A DNA stretch of 64,000 bases from Paeniglutamicibacter sp. Y32M11. Its GTDB lineage: Bacteria; Actinomycetota; Actinomycetes; Actinomycetales; Micrococcaceae. Each line of letters begins with the position of its first letter. The first letter of the stretch is position 1. This document shows positions 44,402-53,600 of the stretch, piece after piece. The notes beneath the pieces are model-generated. The model did no database searches. It was not told the DNA's origin and saw nothing but the letters and a program-made list of their open reading frames with translations. Both the position numbers and the translations under genes were made by a program. The stretch spans positions 2,232,001-2,296,000 of the forward strand of contig NZ_CP079107.1 of the NCBI RefSeq assembly GCF_019285735.1, in the 5' to 3' direction.

Positions 44402-45586
44402 TCAGTACCGTTTCAGGTAGTCGCCGGAATTAACCCGAATTCCATTCTGGGTCAGGTATTTGCTGATCTTGGATCCACCAAGGTAGGCCCAGGACTTTCT
44501 GCCGTTGATGTCGGTGACAATCTTGCGGTTGTAATTCTGGTCCGCCAGGGGCTTATTGGCGTCATACCGTTCCCATTTGTCGAGGGAAGCTAGCGCACTC
44601 TTGTAGCTTTCGGGTTTGATGTCCATGCGCTCCACCACGACGGTGCGTGATTTTGTTGTTGTGGGAACAATGAATGACCACCAGGTTTGGTTTGGCTTGA
44701 GGTACATGTTGAATGCCGAGAGTTTGGTGGTGCTTTCCTTCACCGTGCGTCCCCGCAGCAGGTAGTACGCCGATTGGCCCTTTCGCAGCGTGCCATACAC
44801 CGACACCGCGTATTGCTCCTTGGTCTTCAGATACTTGCTGGAGATCCAGCCCGTCCCCTTCGAAGTTTTGACCTTCGACCAGCCCGATGAACCGGAAATA
44901 TAGGTCACCCGTTCGTTGAACGGCACTACTCCGAGGCTCGCGTATTGTGTGCTGTTACCCTTTCGTACGTTCACGTTGGCCGTTGTCCAGCGGTAACTAA
45001 CCGAAGGTTTTGTCGGCGGCTTGCTCCCCGTGACATTTTTTAGGTAGGCGCTTGCTACCCAGCCAGATTGACTCTTGTAGCTGGTTTTGCTCCAAGTTCC
45101 ACTGGTTGATGTGACCGAAATGGTGGTGCCCTTGGGGATCGAGAGCAAAATCTTCGACGAAGTGCTCTTGGCTTGGCGAAGATTTAGATTGTTGGTCGTG
45201 ATCTTCTTGACCGCAGTTGGCGTGGTGGCCGGTGCATTCTTGAGGTAGGCCGATGACAGCCACCCCGATTTGTTCTTGTGTGTCGTTTTACTCCAGTCAT
45301 CAATGACTTCGGTGATGCTCAGTTTCGTGTTTTGCGGGATCGTCAATATCACCGCTGAGGAGGTGCTTCTGCCAGATCTCAGGTTCAGATTGTTTGTGGT
45401 GACTTTCGTCAGTTTGACCGTCGTCGCGCCAATGCCGAGGGCTGCTAGCGTCACTGGCGCGCTTCCTGGCGGTAAGGTTCGCGACACTTCCGCGGCTTGA
45501 GCATCCACAACCCCGTGGACCCCAGCACCACTTCCGGTCACGAAGATGGCCAGTACCAATGCCGTGATCATTCGCTGCTTCGGCAA
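44402..45586 (-). CDS. Secreted triple-SH3b protein with C-terminal gamma-glutamylcyclotransferase-like domain
   Basis: A 394-residue exported protein. TTG at 45586 is chosen because GGGGAG stands six bases before it and gives a proper signal peptide (LPKQRMITALVLAIFVTGSG). Three bacterial SH3 repeats follow (about 61-117, 129-184, 199-254), each with NLNLR/NVNVR, a Ser/Thr-rich strand and SGW(L/V)xSAYLK-like ends. The last part (about 259-372) fits the GGCT fold: VSVYGTLRKGQSAYYLLRG, the candidate catalytic Glu319 in VVVERMDI, LASLDKWERYD and SWAYLGG. SH3b repeats usually bind cell wall; GGCT enzymes release 5-oxoproline from gamma-glutamyl compounds. Substrate unknown; wall peptides are a possibility. 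Confidence 0.78.
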   Translation of the reverse strand: MPKQRMITALVLAIFVTGSGAGVHGVVDAQAAEVSRTLPPGSAPVTLAALGIGATTVKLTKVTTNNLNLRSGRSTSSAVILTIPQNTKLSITEVIDDWSKTTHKNKSGWLSSAYLKNAPATTPTAVKKITTNNLNLRQAKSTSSKILLSIPKGTTISVTSTSGTWSKTSYKSQSGWVASAYLKNVTGSKPPTKPSVSYRWTTANVNVRKGNSTQYASLGVVPFNERVTYISGSSGWSKVKTSKGTGWISSKYLKTKEQYAVSVYGTLRKGQSAYYLLRGRTVKESTTKLSAFNMYLKPNQTWWSFIVPTTTKSRTVVVERMDIKPESYKSALASLDKWERYDANKPLADQNYNRKIVTDINGRKSWAYLGGSKISKYLTQNGIRVNSGDYLKRY

Positions 45587-46358
45587 TCGAATCTCCCCTT
45601 TCAAATAAAGGTTCACAAAAGACCGCGCACTACCGAAGCGGTCACGAGATGCACCATACGACCCTCGACTGACGAAGCAAAACACCAGTAGACGATGCCC
45701 TGCGCTCATTAACGACGAGTGATTGATTTATGCTCTCATCTAAGTAGTGTCCATGACTAGGGAAAAAGTGACGCAACCGATCAATCTAATTTAATTAAAT
45801 TCATAGCCGCATGATGCCGACCGTCACTTCGGGAGAAGTCGAGATCGCCTCAGCTAGTGACGCACCTGCCGCAGCTCTCCGGCGAGCGCCCTCGTGATGA
45901 TCGCTTGGGTCGCCTGTCGCTTCACCTCGCGTAGATGCGGCGCGCGTACGACCTCGGAGGCAGAAACTCCATTGAGGTGGGGCGCTCGCCGGTGGAGCCA
46001 TCAAAGGTAGGTTCGCGATCACCCGGCAGCGTGTTGGTCCACAACCTGAGGGAACTCGTGGCTCGCACAGCGCGGCCGAGAAACGAGCAAGTCAGCCGTT
46101 TCCGGCGCTGCTGCAGCTAGGGAGACACCAAATTCTGGACAGTTATCGATGCCGTGTAGCGTGAATCCAAGCGCGTTGGTATCAGAGGCCGGCGGAACCG
46201 ACGAGTCCGATTGAACAAACTATGCGTTGTCTGCTTCGTTGGCCTCACTACTGTGTAGCCCGCTGCCGGCGGCGAGCATGGTCAAAAGGGATCGAGTTGA
46301 AGTCCAGCATATGCGGCAGCTCATCCATCGATAACCTGTCTGCCCTAGGGCTGGTGAC
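45587..46358. other. Long gene-poor stretch with a possible gene remnant
   Basis: About 770 bases, AT-rich at 45715-45800 (likely promoter of the SH3b-GGCT gene on the minus strand). Between 45854 and about 45960 a minus-strand frame without a start ends in QATQAIITRALAGELRQVRH, which reads like the end of a real protein but is cut by stops upstream; it may be a decayed gene. No RNA gene or repeat recognised. Confidence 0.35.
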
Positions 46359-47336
46359 TCACGCCGGGCGTTCGTCGTTTCCGAGTCTGCGTACCCGCGG
46401 CACCGCGTCCTTCAACGATGAAATATCGAGTAGGAAATCCACACGCAGGGGTTTGTTGTTTCCCTCGGCGTCGGGGACATTGTTCACTGTGACGCTTCCG
46501 GTCAGTTCCCGGGCGTCCAACGCGCGGTGAATCCAGAATCTATGGTTGAGCCGGTAACACACACGATCACTACTGGCGTCGCCACCGTTGATCTCTCCCG
46601 GGTAAATATTCTCTGCACTGAGGTCACGCAACTCGACATCAAGTTCAGCGCCGCTGAGGAGTTCGTTGCTTCGTCGGTACCAAGCTAGGGCGTCTTCATG
46701 GGCCCCGCGCAGATTGACGTAGTTGAATTCAAGCAGCACCCCGTTGCTGTGTACCCGAACCGTGTCCAAGCGCAGAATCCCCTGCTGGCTTTGGTGCAGT
46801 ACGTCATTCACAATGACGGTCACGGGCAGTTCATCAAGTCGCGGTTCACTGGACGCTTGGTCATCTGCTATTTGCTCTTCGGCCTCCAGCAGCTGGGCCA
46901 TGGCCACGGGATCATCAAGGATCTCGGGTACGTCACGATACAGCGGACCCGGTAGGAAGCTATGCCCGGTCCACGCCCGATGTGACAGCCCCAGACCCTC
47001 GAAGGCCTCCTGAACGTGATCGGAGGCGGCGAGAAGCCCCGGATCTTCGTTCCCGGAGATAAAAGACCGCCCGGCGTCGATGCCGAGGGCAGCAACCACG
47101 CTCCGGTAGCTGGTGAGAGCACCGTGCAAGGCGGTGATGGCCGAGTCAAAGGCGTGACCCCCCGCCTGCTGGTCCGGTACCCCGTCATCAAAGTGGTAGT
47201 CGAGCGTGCTGAGGTAGGGTAGCCCGTTCAAAGTGCCGCCCGAGACCCGGCCAAAGGAAACTGTGCCGAAGTCACCCGCGTTCGCGGCCGCACCCTCGTG
47301 GTCTGCGGGATTCTGCTGCTCTGGCTGCTCGCTCAT
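46359..47336 (-). CDS. Hypothetical cytosolic protein, family not recognised
   Basis: A 325-residue soluble protein without signal peptide or membrane segment. It looks like two parts: residues 25-150 helical (AFDSAITALHGALTSYRSVV, VQEAFEGLGLSHRAW) and 160-325 beta-rich (LPVTVIVNDVLHQSQQGI, TVRVHSNGVLLEFNYVNLRG, RLNHRFWIHRALDARELTGS). Asp/Glu content is high. I see no catalytic motif. The ATG at 47336 (MSEQPEQQ) is preferred; GGGGAG lies 11 bases before. It is followed by a convergent-free gap and may be an accessory gene inserted beside DUF2469. Confidence 0.6.
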   Translation of the reverse strand: MSEQPEQQNPADHEGAAANAGDFGTVSFGRVSGGTLNGLPYLSTLDYHFDDGVPDQQAGGHAFDSAITALHGALTSYRSVVAALGIDAGRSFISGNEDPGLLAASDHVQEAFEGLGLSHRAWTGHSFLPGPLYRDVPEILDDPVAMAQLLEAEEQIADDQASSEPRLDELPVTVIVNDVLHQSQQGILRLDTVRVHSNGVLLEFNYVNLRGAHEDALAWYRRSNELLSGAELDVELRDLSAENIYPGEINGGDASSDRVCYRLNHRFWIHRALDARELTGSVTVNNVPDAEGNNKPLRVDFLLDISSLKDAVPRVRRLGNDERPA

Positions 47337-47446
47337 CTGCGCGATGTCTCCCCTCATGACGGCCCAAATCTTTTGACCGAGCCTAACAGCAGGAAAATTT
47401 CGCGTGGTCATGGCTTGGCTCTGTCACAAGAAGGATCTCGCTGGAC

Positions 47447-47767
47447 CTAGTTCAAACCGTCCTTGGGGATCGAAAGGTCTTCGACGCGGTTCAGTTCCTC
47501 GATGTTGACGTCCTTAAACGTTACGATCCGCACTGACTGGACAAAGCGGCCCGTGCGATATACATCCCACACCCACGCGTCGGTGAGCGTCAGATCGAAG
47601 AAGACCTCGCCGTCGGATGAGCGGGTCTTCAGGTCAACATGATTGGCCAAGTAAAAGCGGCGCTCGGTTTCAACAACAAAGTTGAAAAGGTTTGCAACGT
47701 CCTTATATTCACGGTAGAGCTGCAACTCGAGTTCGGCCTCGTAATTCTCCAGATCCTCGGCACTCAT
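47447..47767 (-). CDS. DUF2469 family protein, second (downstream) copy
   Basis: A 106-residue cytosolic protein, function unknown, from a family conserved in actinobacteria next to rnhB and yraN. It starts MSAEDLENYEAELELQLYRE and ends NIEELNRVEDLSIPKDGLN. It is about 88 per cent identical to the copy just upstream, by my residue-by-residue comparison. ATG at 47767 follows GGCGGAGTGC. The longer frame to 47815 has no homologous leader. Tandem duplication of this gene is uncommon in my memory. Confidence 0.88.
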   Translation of the reverse strand: MSAEDLENYEAELELQLYREYKDVANLFNFVVETERRFYLANHVDLKTRSSDGEVFFDLTLTDAWVWDVYRTGRFVQSVRIVTFKDVNIEELNRVEDLSIPKDGLN

Positions 47768-47943
47768 GATGCACTCCGCCCTCACCCTATGAATCGATGG
47801 TTGCGCCCCGGCCATAGGGGGTGGTTCGCGCCGGGAGTGCCAACGGACCGTCTGGCCTGTTCCCCCTACGGTACGCCGCCTGACCGCTCAGCGCGGACAT
47901 TGAGCCGAGTCTTATTTGCATTCTGATCAACGAGCGATCACAA

Positions 47944-47977
47944 GGTCGGCAAGGCGCTCACTGGCACCTTGCCGATC
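47944..47977 (-). terminator. Hairpin after the first DUF2469 gene
   Basis: GGTCGGCAAGG (47944-47954) pairs with CCTTGCCGATC (47967-47977) with one G-T pair. It lies just past the stop of the 47982-48308 gene on the minus strand and probably ends or thins the lepB-rnhB-DUF2469 transcript before the second copy. Confidence 0.6.
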
Positions 47978-47981
47978 TGGG

Positions 47982-48308
47982 TTATGTCAGTTCCAGCCCG
48001 CTCTTCGGAATCGTGAGTTCTTCGGTTCGATTCAGTTCCTCGATGTTCACGTCTTTAAACGTGACGATGCGTACCGATTTCACGAAGCGGCCGGTGCGAT
48101 AAACGTCCCAGACCCAGGCGTCGGTCAGCGTGAGGTCGAAGAAGACCTCCCCATCGGCCGAGCGGGTCTGCAGATCGACGCCGTTGGCCAGATAGAAGCG
48201 GCGTTCGGTCTCGACCACGTAGCCAAAAAGCCCTGCCACATCCTTGTATTCGCGGTAGAGCTGTAGCTCAAGGTCGGCCTCGTAGTTCTCAAGGTCTTCG
48301 GCACTCAT
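47982..48308 (-). CDS. DUF2469 family protein, first (ancestral-position) copy
   Basis: A 108-residue protein, MSAEDLENYEADLELQLYRE at the start, SGLELT at the end. It follows rnhB by 27 bases, which is the usual position of the family. It differs from the second copy at about a dozen residues, mostly conservative. ATG at 48308 follows GAAGGAAAAAG. Function unknown. Confidence 0.92.
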   Translation of the reverse strand: MSAEDLENYEADLELQLYREYKDVAGLFGYVVETERRFYLANGVDLQTRSADGEVFFDLTLTDAWVWDVYRTGRFVKSVRIVTFKDVNIEELNRTEELTIPKSGLELT

Positions 48309-48335
48309 TCTTTTTCCTTCGCCTTCCTAGGAGAG

Positions 48336-49037
48336 TTATTGGCTCTTGGGTGTTAATTGCCAGCTGCGGCGGTGGTAATCGGTGGCTCCGTTTTCAAGAA
48401 TTGCCTGCCGGTGAGATTCTGTCCCATAGCCCTTGTTTTGGATCCAACCGTACGCTGGGTAGGCCCGATCATAACTATCCATGAGGTCGTCGCGCTCAAC
48501 TTTGGCGAGGATGGATGCGGCAGCGATGGACAGTGCCAACAGATCGCCCTTGATGAGAGTCCGGACCGGTATCTGCAGGCCGTCAACATCTTCGGGGTCA
48601 CCGAATCCCGGCAGCAGGGAATCCAACAGAGTGGGTTGGGTGGTGGCCGAAAGCCAGTCGAGGTTTCCGTCGAGCAACACCGCATCCGCCGTTTGTTGCT
48701 CGTGCGCCATATTCACCGCTCGCAGTCCCGCCAGCCGCAGTGCTGCGACGAGGCCCAAGGCATCAATTTCCGCGGCACTGGCGTGCCCTACTCCCCAGGC
48801 AGCTACCCAGGATTTGATGGCCGGAACCAGCTCATGGCGCACTGAATCGGAGAGTAATTTAGAGTCCCTGACCCCGGGCAGCAACGGGACGTTGGCCGGG
48901 TCAATGACAACATAGCCAACTGACACCGGACCGGCTAGTGAACCGCGCCCCACCTCATCGGCCGCACCAATGTAGCGGTGACCACCCTCCGAGGCCAGTG
49001 CACGTTCGTGGATGAGGGTCGGTGCCACCGACGCCAC
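48336..49037 (-). CDS. rnhB: Ribonuclease HII
   Basis: A 233-residue enzyme that cuts RNA in RNA-DNA hybrids and removes single ribonucleotides from DNA. Catalytic Asp-Glu are in YIGAADEVGRGSLAGPV (the usual GIDEVGRG reads GAADEVGRG), then DSKLLSD, VLLDGNLDWL and ASILAKVERDDLM supply the rest. GTG at 49037 shares its G with the TAG stop of lepB (TAGTG), so translation is coupled. A longer frame up to 49112 is part of lepB. Confidence 0.93.
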   Translation of the reverse strand: MASVAPTLIHERALASEGGHRYIGAADEVGRGSLAGPVSVGYVVIDPANVPLLPGVRDSKLLSDSVRHELVPAIKSWVAAWGVGHASAAEIDALGLVAALRLAGLRAVNMAHEQQTADAVLLDGNLDWLSATTQPTLLDSLLPGFGDPEDVDGLQIPVRTLIKGDLLALSIAAASILAKVERDDLMDSYDRAYPAYGWIQNKGYGTESHRQAILENGATDYHRRSWQLTPKSQ

Positions 49038-49750
49038 TATTTGACCGCGGCCGGAACGTTGGCGAAGACTTCGTCGTGTCCGGAGATCCCACCGATGCGG
49101 TTCAGCGGCCAAGAGATTACTGCTGCGCGGCCCTCAATGGAGGAGATATCGACAAAGCCGTCCTGAATATCCTCGTGGTAGCGGGAGTCTGCGGAGGCTC
49201 CGCGGTGATCCCCCATGACCCAGACCTTGCCTTCGGGAACAAGCTTGCTGAATTTGATGTCCGAGGGATTATCCCCGGGGTAAATGTAGGACTCGGTGAT
49301 CTCTACGCCGTTCACCGTGAGCTTGCCATCCGCAGCGCAGCATTCCACGGTGTCACCGGGCATACCGATAACGCGCTTGATCAGGTGTTGATTGGATGGA
49401 TCTGGGGAAAGCCCAACAAAGGTAAAGAAGTCCCGAACGGGGTTGGAGGGAGCCGCCGCCACCGGTGGCAGCCATCCCAGCTCGTCCCGGAAGACCACCA
49501 CATCGCCACGTTCCAGATCAAAAAGCCCCGGTGCCATCAAGTTCGCGAAGATTCTGTCGTCAACCTGCAGGGTTTGCTCCATGGAGCCGGAAGGAATGTA
49601 AAACGCCCGGAAGAAGAAGGTCTTAACAACAAGCGAGATCACCAGCGCGGCGATGACAATGATGAGGATCTCCCGAATGGAAGCCCACACGGGGTTGCGG
49701 TGCTTGCGCGGTCGTTCGGGTATTGCGGCGGGGTCGCTGGCATGGCTCAC
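49037..49750 (-). CDS. lepB: Signal peptidase I, copy 1
   Basis: A membrane protease of about 237 residues that removes signal peptides outside the cell. One N-terminal transmembrane segment (ILIIVIAALVISLVVKTFFF), Ser nucleophile in YIPSGSMEQTL and Lys general base in HLIKRVIGMPGDTV, then VWVMGDHRGASADSRYH. GTG at 49750 has AAAGGG 11 bases ahead; ATG at 49771 would add seven residues. It overlaps rnhB. A second lepB lies at 54307-54996; the two are usually adjacent in relatives but here a protease and a lipoprotein gene lie between them. Confidence 0.92.
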   Translation of the reverse strand: MSHASDPAAIPERPRKHRNPVWASIREILIIVIAALVISLVVKTFFFRAFYIPSGSMEQTLQVDDRIFANLMAPGLFDLERGDVVVFRDELGWLPPVAAAPSNPVRDFFTFVGLSPDPSNQHLIKRVIGMPGDTVECCAADGKLTVNGVEITESYIYPGDNPSDIKFSKLVPEGKVWVMGDHRGASADSRYHEDIQDGFVDISSIEGRAAVISWPLNRIGGISGHDEVFANVPAAVK

Positions 49751-49943
49751 GTGTGTGCAGGCCCTTTCCATTAATTCTGATTCGTTGCCGAGGTGGCACA
49801 TGGTCGTATCTGCCGGCCATCGGTCAACGCAGAGCCTGATCGTGCTCCTTCAGCTATAACCCTACGTCGCGCGGCGCCCACCGGAGCCTCATGGCGCGCC
49901 TGAGGGAATCCCGAGGCACGTCATGAGGCTTCCGGCGCCCCGG

Positions 49944-50483
49944 TTAGCTAGAAGCTGCGGGGCTGGCGAGGCCGGAGGATTCCGTGAACTTAAGGGCAAT
50001 ATCGCCGGTTACATTAGCCGCAGAGAGACCGGTCTTGATGGTTTCCAGCTGTTCTGGGTCCACTGCCAACGTGATGGTCCCGTGGCGCCCGGAGGGTACG
50101 TATTTGTGGATGGCCGTAGCAACCGATCCACCCTGTGCCTTCTGCCAGGCCATGATCTTGGAAATCGTGGCGTCGAGTTCGGCGGCCGAATGTCTGGCGA
50201 GATGAGCGACGGCTCCGGCCGCAGTCACTGCATCCGCCGATTTCTGGTCAGTGACGGCGACATGGAGTTTGTTTTCCGCGATCCATCCCTCCGCGTATTT
50301 CTCGCCGAGCGAATCCTTCAGGTTTGTATTAAGTTCAAGCAATTTTGGATCCTGGGTCTCATTCTGGCTAGTGGTGGCGGTGGGGGTAGGCTGCGTGCCA
50401 ACCTCACTGCCGCAGGACGTGAGCGCGAAGGCTCCTATCAAAGCTGCTGCCCCCAGCATGGTGCGGGCTGTATATTTCTGCAT
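49944..50483 (-). CDS. Lipoprotein resembling a free S1E protease propeptide
   Basis: A 179-residue protein with signal peptide and lipobox (FALTSCGSEV, Cys about residue 24), a Thr/Gln-rich linker, then a domain of about 130 residues. The run LGEKYAEGWIAENKLHVAVT, then DQKSADAVTAAGAVAHLARH and SAAELDATISK, resembles the pro-region of streptogrisin/alpha-lytic proteases (folding helper and inhibitor). No protease domain follows. It lies downstream of a streptogrisin-like protease gene on the same strand. It could be a membrane-tethered inhibitor or chaperone of that protease. The similarity is from pattern reading only. Confidence 0.62.
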   Translation of the reverse strand: MQKYTARTMLGAAALIGAFALTSCGSEVGTQPTPTATTSQNETQDPKLLELNTNLKDSLGEKYAEGWIAENKLHVAVTDQKSADAVTAAGAVAHLARHSAAELDATISKIMAWQKAQGGSVATAIHKYVPSGRHGTITLAVDPEQLETIKTGLSAANVTGDIALKFTESSGLASPAASS

Positions 50484-50562
50484 GGCTAAACCACCTTTGA
50501 TTTGGACCGATTCTATGGGCCTAACCCGGACATTGGCTGATAATCACCGGGGAATTAAGAAA

Positions 50563-50609
50563 GGGGGTCTTGTACGGAAATCCCTTGTGGATTTCGTACA
50601 AGACCCCCC
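50563..50609 (-). terminator. Hairpin after the cell-wall protease gene
   Basis: GGGGGTCTTGTACGGAAATC (50563-50582) pairs with GGATTTCGTACAAGACCCCC (about 50589-50608) with one bulge and a tiny loop; on the minus strand it is followed by CTTTCTTAATTCC. It separates the protease from the downstream lipoprotein gene. Confidence 0.82.
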
Positions 50610-50645
50610 TCGGTTATCGGGCGCGACTAGCTTTGCGCCGGATGG

Positions 50646-53600
50646 TTATGCTCCGTGGCTGCCCTTGCGGCGGAAGAGCAGGAATGCTCCCGCTGCAACC
50701 AACAGGGCACCACCGGTAGCGATGAACGGCAAAGCGACGTTCGGACCGGTGTTGGCCAGAGGATCTTTATCACCATTGTTGTTGGTGTTGCCCTGGGGTT
50801 CCACTGGTGCCTTGGTCGGCTCTTCAGTCGGCTCCGGCGAGGTCGTCGGCTTAGGAGACGTGGTCGGCTCTTCAGTCGGCTCAGGAGACGTGGTCGGCTG
50901 CTCAGTCGGCTCCGGCGAGGTCGTCGGCTCTTCAGTCGGCTCCGGCGAGGTCGTCGGCTCTTCAGTCGGCTCCGGCGAGGTCGTCGGCTCCTCAGTCGGC
51001 TCCGGCTTGGGCTCCGCGGCAACGTTGAACGTAATGCTTACAGCGGCCGAGGTAGCCTCGTCGATCACCTGGACGGCAGTGACCTTGTGGTCACCTTCGC
51101 CAAGATCGGACGGAACCATCACGGTCCAAGCGCCGTTGGCAACCTCCGCGGTCAATTCAACATCACCGATGGTCACCTTGACGGTGGCACCGTTGATACC
51201 GAAACCGCTAATCGAGGTCGGGGCCTTGTCGAAGGCGAAATCCTGGCCATCGGCCGGGGAATCAATCGACGGGGCAGCAGGAACAACCTTGAAGTCGCTC
51301 TTGACCGATGCGGAGGTATTCTCCCCCGAGGTCTGCACGGCGGTGATGCTGTGCGAACCGTAGCCAAGGATTTCGGTGAGCTTGATCGTCCACGTTCCGT
51401 CAGCTGCAACAACAACGTCCTGCGTGACCGAGCCGGTCAGCTTCACCGTGGCACCGGCAACGCCGGTACCCGAGATCTGCGACCGGGCGGAGGTGTAGGT
51501 CTTGCCATCGGCCGGAGCGGTGATGGCCGGTGAAACCAGCTGGACAGTGAAGGAACTGGTCGCTGCCTTAGAGGTTTCGCCGCCCTTTGCCTGCGTAGCC
51601 GAGATCGTGTGCTCGCCAAAGGACAGCGCGGTGGGAAGCTTGATGCTCCACTTTCCGTCGGCATCCACAACGGCGGTTCCCGTGGCATCGCCAGCGAGAG
51701 TAACCGTTGCTCCGACAACGCCGGTACCCGAAACGGTCGAAACCGGGGTGTTAAGCGTTGCGGCGTTCTTCGGGGTGCTGATGACCGGTGCGCCGATAAC
51801 TACGTTGACCGACCCTGCGGTGATCTCCGACTCATTGAAGCCCTTGATGGTCTGCAGGGTGAAGTCGAACTTGCCGTAGTTCGCCGGTACCTTGAAGCTG
51901 AACGCTCCGGAGGCGACCTTAGCGGTCGCGACTGCTTTGCCGCCGGACATGACCTTGACGGTGGAGCCCGTTGGGGCTCCGGCAACGGTGCCGGTGATGG
52001 TTGAACCGGCGGCAACATCAGATCCCTGAGCGGGTGCCTTGACAACCGGCGCGTTCAGGAACATCGCGATCGAGTAGTTATCGGTGTGGTCCAGAGCATC
52101 AACGATGTCGGTGAAGTATGCACGTCCGCCTTCGGCGGGTGCAATGGCGCTGGTGACGCCGACAGCGGTACCGCCGGAAATCACCGATCCGCCCGAGTCA
52201 CCCTCGTTGGCCTTGGCGTAGTCGACGTTTGGCATGCCGAAGCCGCGTACGCCGCGGGCATCGTCAGCACCGTTGTAGCCACCAACCAGGAAGATGCCGA
52301 CTTCGTCAACGGTTCCGCAGGTCCAGCCGGTGGTTCGACCCGACTTGCAGATATCGGTACCTGCGACTGCTGCAGCAACGCCGGTGACCTTGGTGCCGTG
52401 GTCACGAACATCCGCCGTCGTCCAGTCGGAAACCAAGGCCTTCAGGGTCAGAGCCGGATTGATCTGGTCGATGACCGAGATATCGGTACCGACGTTGCCA
52501 AGGTCATCTACGCTCTGTGCGTCATCAAGACCGGTGACCGAGCTGTTGTTAGGTCCGCCAAATTGGGAGAACCCAAAGGTTCCAAGAGCCGCACCCGGTC
52601 CGGAGAATTCATTGGGGGCACTGTGCTCAAGGATCTGCACATCGGTGATGTCGCCGTCGTGCTCACAGTGACCTGCCGAAATGGCTGCTTCGTCGCCGCC
52701 GCCGTTATAGCCGGTGAAACCAATGGAACAAACGCTGTAACCGTTGGCATTTGGAGCACCGTAGCCCATGCCGCCGAGTACATCGGTGGACGCAGCAGTT
52801 TTTGCCGGTCCGTCGGCTACCTCGACGGTGACCTTGGTGTATTGCTCTGCGAACTCTTCGGCCGTCAGCTTGTCGCTGAAACGCAGGGACGAGGCCTTCG
52901 GGCTATCCGAAGTCTTCTTCTTTTCGGTTTCAGCTACGCCACCGGTGCGGATGACGAAGGTGCCGTCCGAGCTCTTCATGATGGCCTGCAACTGCGAAAC
53001 AGCTTCTGGCTCAACTGCCGCAACGTAGGCGTCTAAGAGGGCGTCAACGTTTTTCGGGTTCGCCTTGGCCTGAACTTCCGGAGCAACCTCGGCCTTGATC
53101 TTCGGGCTTTCGGCAACCTTCAGGTCTTTGGACTTGGGAGTGCTGGATGCTTTGGCTTCCGCAGTACTGGGAGCCGTAGCTTCCGGCGCGATGGATGCTT
53201 TAGCTTCCCCGCTTGCATCCGCAACTGGGGCCGAAGAGGTATCGACCTTCGTCTCGGCTTCTTCCTCGGCAACGATGTCAACTTCGACGCCCGTGTCCTT
53301 AGTCAGCTCGTCAAGCTTCTCGGTGACGGCTTTTAGTGACGATGCAGCAACGGTGACGTTGATCTTTTTATCGGCAATCGCAAAGTCGGCTACCAGCTTG
53401 GCCTGCTTCAATTCCTTAGACAGTGTCTCAACAACCTCATTGAGCTCACCATTTTCGTAGAACTCTTCGATGCTGATGCCAAGATCGCGCTCAACAGCTT
53501 CTTCAAGTCCTTCAGGAAGCGTCGCTACATCCGGAGCGGTCGAAGACTCCGGGCTCGGCACGGCGGCAGATTCGCTGGACGTCGGTTCTGGGGTGGCAGT

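Noticed and set aside
50815-51005. CRISPR-like array
   Set aside because: The 30-base units abut directly without spacers and code for a protein stalk in frame.
50251-51533. Plus-strand frames with GS/GE or RRGR repeats
   Set aside because: They read through the repeat array of the wall protease in other frames; the repeats come from that gene.
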